Source: Macquaria australasica (Eukaryota > Chordata > Actinopteri > Centrarchiformes > Percichthyidae). Taken from it: a stretch of DNA of 64,000 nt. The stretch covers positions 62,001 to 126,000 of the forward strand of contig SEMN01001008.1 of NCBI GenBank assembly GCA_005408345.1. The letters are read 5' to 3'. How positions within the stretch are numbered: the first letter of the stretch is position 1; each line of letters begins with the position of its first letter. The notes beneath the pieces are model-generated. The model did not search any database and was not told the origin of the DNA. It saw only the letters and a list, made by a program, of their open reading frames with translations. The position numbers and the translations under genes are program-made. This document shows positions 1-9,700 of the stretch, piece by piece.

Positions 1-3000
1 ATCAAAATGTCTCCTGCACCACAAGGGGAGATAAAACTTTGGACCACGTTTACACCAGTGTGGCTGACGCTTTGTAAGCATCAGCCACACTTCTCCTCAC
101 CTTCAAAGCCCTAAATGGTCAGGCACCATCATATCTTAAAGAGCTCATAGTATCCTATTACCCCACTAGAGCACTGCGCTCCCAGAATGCAGGGTTCCTT
201 GTGGTTCCTAGAGTATCTAAAAGTAGAATGGGAGCCAGAGCCTTCAGCTATCAAGTTCCTTTCCTGTGGAACCAGATCCCAGTTTGTGTACGGGAGCCAG
301 ACAACCTCCTCACATTTAAGAGTAGGCTTAAGACTTTCCTCTTTGATAAAGCTTATAGTAGGGCTGACTCAGGTGACCAACTGAGCCACCCCTTGGTTAT
401 GCTGCTATAGGCCTAGACTGCTGGGAGACTTCCTATGATGCACTGAGCTCCTCTCTCCTCCTCTTCCTCTCCATCTGTACGGCCTCATATCCCATCAATG
501 CTTGTTACTAATTCAACGTCTTCCCGTAGTTGTGTGCTTTCTCTCCTCTCTCTCTCTCTCTCTCTCCTTCTGTTGCTTTCTGCAGGTGTTTCTACCTCCG
601 GAGCTGTAGAGACTGGATCTATGGTTGCGGCCACTTGCTGCCCCCGTGCTCCTGCTCTGCACCCGCTGCTGCTATTACTGTTATTGCTCTTATTATTAGT
701 ATTGCTATTATAATATTGCTCTTAGTATTATTTCTGTTGGTGTTATCATCAATACCATTACCACAACTATTGCTTTACATCCCTATGTGGAACTGTACTG
801 TGCTGCTGTATGTTCTCTTTCCCCCACCTGGGACAGTTGGACCATCTCTCTTTGTTCCTGCTCCCCAAGTACACCCCAGCCATGAAACCGACAACGAGGA
901 CAATCAAGGTCTGGATGGAGGGTGCAGACGCCACTCTCCAACACCAACTCCAGCACACAGACTGGAATGTGTTTGCTGCACAGGCCACCATGGGCGCCCA
1001 GACTAATATTGACACCTACACCAACTCTGTCCTGGACCACATTAAAGGGTGCATGGACATTGTGACCTCACAGAAAAAATAACAACTTTCCCCAACCAGA
1101 GGCCCTGGATGAAGAGAGAGGTTCGCCTCCTGCTCAAAGCTAGGGATGTTGCCTTCAGGTCTGGTAAGCGGGAGGCTTACAGCTCAGCCAGGGCCAACCT
1201 GAGGAGGGGAATCTCCCTGGCCAAATACAAACATAAACTGAGGACTGAATAGCACTTTAACTCCTCTGACTCCCGGCGCATGTGGCAAGGCATACGGACT
1301 ATCACAAACTTCAAATCTCGCAGCACAGTTCCCCCAATCAGTTCTGCCTCCCTCCCCGACGAGCTCAATACCTTCTATGCTCGCTTTGACCGGGGAAATA
1401 AGGAGGTCACCCTCAAATTGGAGCCACTACCAGATGAACAGTCCCTCACACTCTCCACCGCTGATGTTTGCTCCATCATGAGCAAGGTGAATGCACGAAA
1501 GGCAGCCGGCCCTGATGGGATACCTGGTCGCGTGTTCAGAGCCTGTGCTGAGCAGCTGGCTGGGGTCTTTACGGACATCTTCAACCTGTCCCTGGCCCAG
1601 GCAGTTGTCCCCATTAGCTTCAACCATCGTGCCAGTGCCGAAGCACTCCACCGCTAAGGCCCTAAATGACTTCCGTCCTGTCGCACTCACCCCCATTATC
1701 GCCAAGTGTTTTGAGAGGCTGGTTCTTTCCCATCTGAAAACCTGTCTGCCTGCCACACTGGATCCACACCAGTTTGCCTACCGCCGCAACAGGTCGACAG
1801 AGGATGCCATCTCTACGGCACTTTACTCTGCCCTGACCCACCTGGATAGCCACAACACTTATGTCAGGATGCTGTTCATTGACTTCAGTTCAGCATTCAA
1901 CACTGTTACCCCCTCCAAGCTGATCTCCAAACTCAGCCAGCTTGGCATCAGTACATCCCTCTGCAACTGGACTCTGGATTTTCTGACAAACAGACCTCAG
2001 ACTGTTAAGTTGAATAACCTCTCATCCTCCTCCATCACCCTGAACACCGGTGTGCCACAAGGTTGCGTGCTGAGCCCTCTACTGTACTCTCTGTTCACCC
2101 ACGACTGCGTTCCTGTTTATAGCTCCAACTCCATAATCAAGTTCGCAGACGACACCACGGTGGTAGGCCTGATCAGAGACAACGATGAGATGGCCTACAG
2201 GGATGAGGTTCAGCACCTGGCCGAGTCGTGTGCTGATAACAATCTGGCACTGAACACCCAGAAGACCAAGGAAATCGTCGTGGACTTCAGGCGGGCTGGG
2301 AGCCATGCACACCTCCCTATCTACATCAACGGAGCTGTAGTGGAACGTGTGTCTAGCTTCAAGTTCCTGGGAGTCCACATCTCCGATGATCTCACCTGGT
2401 CCCTCAACTCCTCCACACTGGTGAAAAAGGCGCAACAGCGCCTTTACTTCCTTCGGAGCCTTAAGAAAGCTCACCTGTGTCCTAGGATACTGGTGGACTT
2501 TTACCGCTGTACCATAGAGAGTTTGCTGACGAACTGCATCCCTGTGTGGTATGGTAACTGCTCCGCTTCTGAGCGTAAAGCACTCCAGCGGGTGGTGAAA
2601 ACTGCCCAACGGCTCTCAGCTACCCTCCATCATGGACATATACAAACAGCGCTGTCTGGGTAGGGCGAGGAATATCGTCAAGGATGCCTCCCACCCTAAC
2701 CATAGACTTTTCACCCACCTCCCGTCCGGCAGACATTACAGGAGCCTCAGCTCCCGTACCAGCAGGCACAAGAAGAGCTTCTTTCCTGAGGCTGTGTCTC
2801 TGCTGAACACTTCCCTCCCACTTTGAGCATCACTGCTCTTTACTGCACTGTATATTTACTGTATATTGCACTGTATAGTACTTTCATTTATCCATTTGCA
2901 CTTGTTAGTACTCTGTTCTGACTGTATAGTACTTTCATTTTTCCATTTGCACTAATCAGTACTCTGCTCGCACTAGCCTGTTTACACATCTATTGCTTAC

Positions 3001-3380
3001 TACTCCACTGACCATAAACTGTATATATATACATACTGTTCATAATATATATTCCCCATATAATTGACCTTATACTCACCATATAACTGACCTATACTGT
3101 ACATATATATATTATTCATAATGTATATATTTGTTTTATTTACCACACACTAGCCACTTCCCCACATACTAGCCACTTCTTTCATATATATTTGTATATT
3201 TTCCTGTACATATTGTGTATCTTTGTACATGTATGTATATCACTGTACATATACTTATACCTGCACTTTCTGTAAATACTACTATATTCATGCACTTCTG
3301 GTTGGATGATAACTGCATTTCATTGGCTCTGTACTTGTACTCTGCACAATGACAATAAAGTTGAATCTAATCTAATCTAA
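1..3380 (+). mobile_element. L2-clade LINE, broken copy, interrupted at its 5' end
   Basis: Bases 1-77 encode the end of an AP-like endonuclease (a DHVY-type motif), and the same reading resumes near 823. A reverse transcriptase follows with a KAAGPDGIP-like motif near 1500, VPQGCVLSP near 2060 and the catalytic FADD at 2142-2153. The C-terminal part continues to the stop near 2826. An AT-rich 3' UTR ends in AATAAA and a short (TCTAA)n tail at about 3362-3380, as in L2 elements. The coding region is broken by a stop near 1250 and by frame changes near 1620 and 2620, so this copy is dead. Most of the endonuclease lies beyond the left edge or is lost. The element probably sits in the last intron of PRR12. 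Confidence 0.9.
78..822 (+). mobile_element. Rex1/CR1-like LINE 3' fragment inside the L2 copy
   Basis: Bases about 90-400 read as the C-terminal end of a CR1/Rex1-like reverse transcriptase (ALNGQAPSYLKEL, then a KTFLFDKAY-like ending). A pyrimidine-rich 3' UTR follows and breaks off near 822. The UTR is nearly identical to 5485-5930, but the usual terminal repeat is missing. The flanking L2 sequence joins up in sense across the fragment. The clade name is inferred from sequence style; the relation to the other copies in this window is seen directly. Confidence 0.8.
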
Positions 3381-4599
3381 TTAAGTTGCATCCACCAAAT
3401 AGTCCATATGAAAACTGTTTACAGAGTGTTAAGTTTAATAAAAAAAAGTTTAAAGTGCAAAGTCACTGTCCCAAGTGAAGAAGAAGGTGGGCTCTGCTGT
3501 AGCCATTATGGAACAGTGTACTTCTAAACACCAGTAGAGCAAGCTACAAGTGACTTTTTTTGCAGGTGTTTCACAGTCTCAACATGGCCTCCCCATTACT
3601 CTGGGCAAATATTGGGTGACTGGAAGTGTATCTGAATCCATATGCTGCTGCAAAGTCCACACATTGTTGACTTGCAAACTGGCCTATTATCACTGCAGTG
3701 GAATTCTGGTGTGAAAAAGATGGACTTTTACTATCGTCTGACTATGCTAAGCTCTCTAAGTTCAAACATCCACTTCTTAGCTTTCAGAGCTGTTATGGTC
3801 TTCATTCAGCAAATGGAGCTGGCTAAAATGTCACCACATGACCTTAATGAGGGACTTCAGTCTTGTAATGTAGTGCCCTGAGATACCTTTGTTATGATAT
3901 GGCGCTATATAAATAAAACTGAATTGAATTGAATTAATGGCAGGTAGTCATATATGGGGAGAGATGGTCTCTGGTGTCAGACTTGAATGATCCTTGACTC
4001 CTGCTCAGTGACCTTTGAGCTCTTCGCAGTGGATGCTGTGAGTGGTTTAGGTCTGGCTCCATACTGCTTTCACTGATGTAGTGTTCCCCACAGCTGTCAC
4101 ATGTGATGTCATGATGATATCATACACCTTTTGGGTGTACCATAGGCATAGATTTGTGTATGGATGATATAATAATAATGATTGCTTTATTTTGTCCCCT
4201 TGGAAATTCATTTTTTCACACTGTTAGTAATTGTTTTCACACACGCACAGGGCTCTCAAATATTGAGGAGAGATGTCAGAGCGATGACATTCATTTTAGT
4301 CTCAGAATTTTACAAATAAAATATGAAATATCTGTTTAAAATCAGAGAAGAATTCATATGATACAAGTCCTGTTTTAGGCAAGTTATACATATGAGCAAA
4401 TACATCTTGAATGAAGTAAACATTTTGCAGAGTCAAGCTGTTTGAGTGTGTATATGTGTTTGCACATGTGCATATGAAAGAGAAAAGGAGTTAGGCTACT
4501 GAGCATGTGTACACATACACAAGTGTGCATATTGGCCGTTCCTCAACAAAATGTCCCTACCAAAGTTAAAAACAAACAAACAAACCTATCTTAGGGTGT
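3381..4599. other. PRR12 intron, no gene seen; one LINE tail
   Basis: No exon or intact reading frame is supported here. At about 3868-3935 there is a short copy of the Rex1-like 3' terminus (GCCCTGAGATA... through GCGCTATATAAATAAA and a GAATT tail), the same end found at 6145-6215 and 27985-28047. The rest is AT-rich non-coding sequence. Confidence 0.6.
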
Positions 4600-5095
4600 T
4601 GAAGGTAAGGCTGACTCCCTGTGACTTGAAGACTCTGGTTAGATGTTCTGACAGTCCAGTCAGGTAAGGGAGTCCCACTGGGATGCTTCTGGAGGTCCCC
4701 ATTGATTAAGCAGGGCACCTTTAAGTCAAGGTGGGATTCTCATCATCCACTCTTTGCACCCATTGGCCAGGAGTAAACCCTTGGACCTCCTTCTCTCTAT
4801 CCTCCTCCACACTGACAAGATGTTGAGTCCTCAACACTGATCTTTGATGTTGGAAGTGATGGTAATATTTAAAATTGAGATACTGGCCTGTGTGAGTGGA
4901 TTTTCTGGGTTTTCCTGTGGTCTTTATGACCCTTCAGCCTTCATATGAACACATCTAAGAACAGCAACTTCTGATCAAAGTTCCATACTTCAGTCACGTG
5001 ATGACACCTGAGCCAGCTCCATGTGCTGATAAGGACAATGAGGTAGGGTTGAAAGTTCAGAAAGCTTGTAAGAGAACCTTTGAGCTTTGATCATT
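4600..5095 (-). mobile_element. TTAA-type inverted-repeat element, copy A (degenerate)
   Basis: This stretch matches the repeat at 48827-49470 in opposite orientation. TGTGACTTGAAGACT with GGTTAGATGTTCTGAC near 4620-4650 corresponds to 49030-49060. The end at about 5035-5095 (GGTTGAAAGTT... AGCTT) corresponds to the inverted terminus at 48827-48875. No open reading frame is present. It is non-autonomous and heavily decayed, and its ends are approximate. Confidence 0.55.
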
Positions 5096-5484
5096 TTGTT
5101 ACATATTGTATTCTGTTCCCAAAGGTTAAGAATGAACCTCCATGCTAAGAACAAATAACAAATTGGCTCCCCCTTCGGCTCTCTTGAAGCTCACTGGACA
5201 TTAATGGCTCAACATTCTTTGAAAGCTCATCAATCTCTGATTTTCCGCATGTAAAACCTCAAGGACAACATTATGCATCGCAGTGAGAAGAACTAGCCTG
5301 GACACTCTGAGCAGCAATCCAACATGTATAGTGCACAGCTCTTTCTGACCACTAGGTTTTCATTGACTATTTAAGGGGCCTGACCATCCGTTAGGCACAA
5401 TACCATGACCTCTGAGGACACTCTGTCCTCTGCAAGCACTTCTCTTAACTGTGGAAGTTATGATGAACCTCCATGCTCAGAACT

Positions 5485-6215
5485 CTGAGCCACCCCTTAG
5501 TTATGCTGCTATAGGCCTAGACTGCTGGGAGACTTCCTATGATGCACTGAGCTCCTCTCTCCTCCTCTTCCTCTCCATCTGTACGGCCTCATATCCCATC
5601 AATGCTTGTTACTAATTCAACGTCTTCCCGTAGTTGTGTGCTTTCTCTCCTCTCTCTCTCTCCCTCTCTCCTTCTGTTGCTTTCTGCAGGTGTTTCTGCC
5701 TCTGGAACTGTAGAGACTGGATCTATGGTTGCGGCCACCTGCTGCCCCCGTGCTCCTGCTCTGCACCCGCTGCTGCTATTACTGTTATTGCTCTTATTAT
5801 TAGTATTACTATTATAATATTGCTATTAGTATTATTTCTGTTGGTGTTATCATCAATACCATTACCACAACTATTGCTTTACATCCCTATGTGGAACTGT
5901 ACTGTGCTGCTGTATGTTCTCTTTCCTCCTGCTCTCTCTCCCGCTCCCCCCCCTCCCCCTTCAACCCAACCGGTCGAGGCAGATGACTGCCCACCTAGAG
6001 CCTGGTTCTGCTCGAGGTTTCTACCTGTTAAAAGGGAGTTTTTCCTTGCCACTGTCGCCTAGTGCTTGCTCATGGTGGGAACTGTTAGGTCTCTGTAAAT
6101 ATAAATATAAATATAAAGAGTCGGTCTAGACCTGCTCTACTCGAAAAAGTGCCCTGAGATAACTTTGTTATGATATGGCGCTATATAAATAAAACTGAAT
6201 TGAATTGAACTGAAT
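5485..6215 (+). mobile_element. Rex1/CR1-like LINE, 5'-truncated 3' end
   Basis: It begins abruptly at GAGCCACCCCTTAG and runs through the same CT-rich, then ATT-rich UTR as 370-822. It then continues into the complete 3' end: CTGTTAAAAGGGAGTTTTTCC, GCCCTGAGATA, GCGCTATATAAATAAA and a (GAATT)n tail. Severe 5' truncation with an intact 3' end is typical of target-primed reverse transcription. There is no coding capacity beyond the UTR. Confidence 0.8.
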
Positions 6216-6665
6216 TGAACTTGTGAAAAAATAAATTCCCCTGCATTAAATCTCTGTAGGACTCCCTTTAACTTGTGCTTTCACTAAAGGGCACAGGCCT
6301 TTGCCTAGAGTGTTGGACATGGAGCAACTGTACCTGAGTCATAGTTTGTACGATATGGTAATTGATTGCTTTTTTGTTTTGTTTTGATTCTGTTTTTGTC
6401 TTGCATGTCTTGTTTATCCATGTGTGAAAATATACACAAATGTAGAAGTCATATTTTGTACGTTAGTTACTCTTTGTCAAGTCAATTCAAGTTGTTGGAT
6501 GAATGGCATTCAACCTCTATAAATATATGGTCACTATCTATATGCCAGTCTATCTTAATATGTATCTTGTCTGTTAAACATGTTTTTGTCAACCAAGGAC
6601 TGGTTAACCAGTACAAATAACAATGGGAGTAGCAAGTGTGATGTTATCGCAATGCTGTTACTGAC

Positions 6666-6797
6666 CTGTTGCTTAGGAATACTTCTCTTGACTCGGTTGA
6701 GGGTTTTGCGGTTGTAGCCCTCCCCACCAAGATGAACTTTGACAGCTCCAGTTTCCAGTGGGTCTGCCGTCATTTTGGGGAATATATGTAAAGCCTC
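6666..6797 (-). CDS. prr12: PRR12 exon 14 (last exon seen)
   Basis: Acceptor TCTCTCCAG precedes GAG (EALHIFPKM...). The exon encodes 44 residues including GEGYNRKTLNRVKRS, matching the conserved C-terminal YNRKTLSKLKRS block. The donor is CAACAG followed by gtcagt, so the gene must continue downstream. No following exon was recognised in 1-6665. Confidence 0.88.
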
Positions 6798-9700
6798 CTG
6801 GAGAGAGGAAAGTAGAATGCAGTCAAAGACATGAGATACAGCTCAAGTTTAGTTTAAATTCACAGATGTGGGAGTATATTTGGTGCAAAGAAGCTCCTTT
6901 TTTAAATGTATATGAAGTCTCTATTTGTTTTAAACCCTTACACCAAGATATTCATTGTAAATCAACAGACTGTGATTTGAGAAGTGCTTGTGAAACAAAC
7001 TAGAAGGATGTGTAGGTTTACCTGGTGCTGTGCATTCATGTTGACTCTCCTCAACAACCTCTTCTTCTGTTCACTGAGCAGGCAATCAATTTTCCTCATG
7101 GGTGGGAGGTACAACTCATCTGAGGAGTTAAAGTAGTAGAACACTCATTTACATTAAAATCTTACATTTTAATCACTGTTGCTGCCCATTATCGTGAGAA
7201 ACCTGCACAGGATGTTAACAGTAGTGTAAGTAGGTTAAGTGGTTTCAGTGGTGATTTTCCAGATTCACTTCCCTTGGAGCTGCTGCTGTGCTGTCCAAAT
7301 TTGTCCCTCTGATCACGGGTCAAATCTTTTGACTCTTTATTCAGTTTCCATCAGCAAGGATCTTCAAACCACGCCCAATGACCCACTGAATCTCTTTTCA
7401 AAAGTGAAAACACACTCCCCTTCCCAACTTTTGCCAAGGCAGCAGAGGCAAATGTTAAGTCTATACAGTTTTTAGCCATAACAATTTCAAATCTAGTTAG
7501 TCTGCTGTCATTTATAATAACCAAATTGCAAGTATCTAAGAATTTCTCAATTACAGCACCATTAGTATCCCTTATGAGCATTAAAATCACCTACCCAAAT
7601 TACAGGAGTAAGATATCTTACTTATTATTTCCCCATATAGAAATAAAGGCTATATAAATAGTTTTGCATTAGATGGCTGTTTTTGCAGTTAAATAAAATG
7701 TTATAAATATAAGTATAATCAGTCTTCTGTGTTATTTTGATTAATGACATTCAGTTTGTAGGTCACCCCTGTCCAAGTGTGAACTGTGTCACAGAGGGTA
7801 AACACAATGACCTTTCAAATAACTGATGTATGACTGTTGGCACAACCTGTACTATTTTTGTATTAAACAACAGTAGGCACACTTAATCCCATATTGTAGA
7901 CTGTTGCACCAGGGGAAACATTTGACAAGTACTTTTACTTTCAGTTCTAAGTACATTTAAACACAAAATGGTTAATGTGAAACTTTTACTAGAGCACATT
8001 TTTGTCTGTTTATTTATATGTGAGTACTTCCTCCACTGCAGCTGGGAGGGTATAAAATAAAAGGAGTGGTTGGGCTTGGTGTTTGGTTGCTGTTTGTTAA
8101 CCTGTTAAGTACAGGCCTAGTGGAGTGTTTTCACATTTACCTCGTGTGTGTGTGTGTGTGTGGTTACCCCTTGCTGTGAAGGCACACTGAAATGCATATT
8201 ATCATGCCACTTGTTGGCATGGTTATTGTATGCCAAACTGAGACTACAGAAATGTAGCTTAAGCTTCAATTCTTTGGTCACTCACTGTACATTACAAGCA
8301 AGCCACAGTAATCTATTACACTGAACAAGGTTATTTTATCGTGACCTAAGCTTTTCAAACTCTGTTGCAATGCAATAACAATAATGGGACACTGCCAAAA
8401 AATGAATTTCCAGACTTTATCTTCACTGTGATTGATTAAATGTAGCAGGTTTAAGAGTCTACGACAAGTCATGGAAAACGGTGACTGTAAGGTAGAGAAA
8501 ATACACAATCTGAAACTCTAGTACATCAAAATTGTCAGCTTTGCAAAAACACTGGTATGGTCCTTGAAAACCACCAAGCAGTGTGGCGATCTGGTAACAT
8601 AATGACAACAGTGAAAAGACCTTTCTATCTCTGGACAAGTCCTGTTCTATTCTCAACTCATTCACACTTTGACCGAAGCCTTTCATTGTGTTCCTCCATC
8701 TGAGTGCTCACCATCAGTGTCCTCCAGTGCTTGGATCATATCAGGGTCGAGTGCTGTGCTGACCAGCATCTCCACGTAGCTCCTGAACATCTCCCTCATG
8801 GCCCGGCTGTTAGCTCCACCCCGCACAGGCCCTAAAACACAAAGCAGCCACACTGAGGGCCTGAACACAGCAGACACTGGGGACACAGAGGGGACATTTA
8901 TTGATATGTTATTAACAAATATGTGTGTACCATACAAACACACAGAACAGCTGACCTTCATCATCACTGGGAGGGGAGGAGTCAGACTCAGAGGAGGAGG
9001 ATGGCACCACCTTCAGCCACTTCTTCCTCTTCTTGGGAGGAGGCTCTGCCTTGTCCTTTGAAGTCTTGGCTCTGGACTGACGCTCCATCTTCTTCTCTCC
9101 TCCTCTCCTCTCCTCCTTCAAACTTGCAAACTCCAATGTGCCATCTCTCCTCTCTCGTGCCTCTCTCTCCCTCTTCTCTTTCTCCTGATCCCTTTGTTTC
9201 TTCTTCTCTTTCTCCATCTCTCTTCCCTCCTTTTCTTTCTGCTCCCTCTCTTTCTCTCTTTCCCTCTCCTTCTGTTCTCTCTCCATCTCTCGCCGCTCCC
9301 TCTCCTGGTTCTCCTTTTCTCTCCGCTCCCTTTCTCTCTTTTCTCTCTCTTTATCTCTTCTCTCCCTCTCTTGTTTCTCTCTCTCTTTTTGCTCTCTCTC
9401 CTGCCTCTCCCTTTCACTTTGCTCCCTCTCCTTTATTTCCTTTTCTTTCTGCTCTCTCTCCAGTTTCTCACTTTCTTTTTGCTCCCTCTCCTGTCTCTCC
9501 CTCTCTTTTCGTTCTCTCTCCTTTCTCTCCCTTTCTTTCAGCTCCCTATCCTGTTTCTCTTTCTCTCTCTGCTCCCTGTTCCTCCTTCTTTCACTCTCCC
9601 TCTCTTTCTCCCATTCCATTTCTTTCTCCTTTTCTCTCCGCTCCCTCTCCTTTTGCTCTCTGTCCTCTTTCTCCCTCTCCATCCTCTCTGTTTCTTTCCT

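Noticed and set aside
498..1006. Short open frames rich in Leu/Ser at 498-1006 and again at 5602-6062
   Set aside because: They are translations of the CT-rich and ATT-rich 3' UTR of a Rex1-like LINE, present at both places and not coding.
5128..5484. A 25-bp direct repeat (AATGAACCTCCATGCT...) as target duplication of the LINE fragment at 5485
   Set aside because: The two copies are not at the two ends of the element (both lie upstream of it), so they cannot be its target duplication.
8040..8165. GGGTATAAAATAAAAG resembling a promoter TATA box
   Set aside because: No exon, long terminal repeat or conserved gene lies downstream on that strand; AT-rich introns give such strings by chance.
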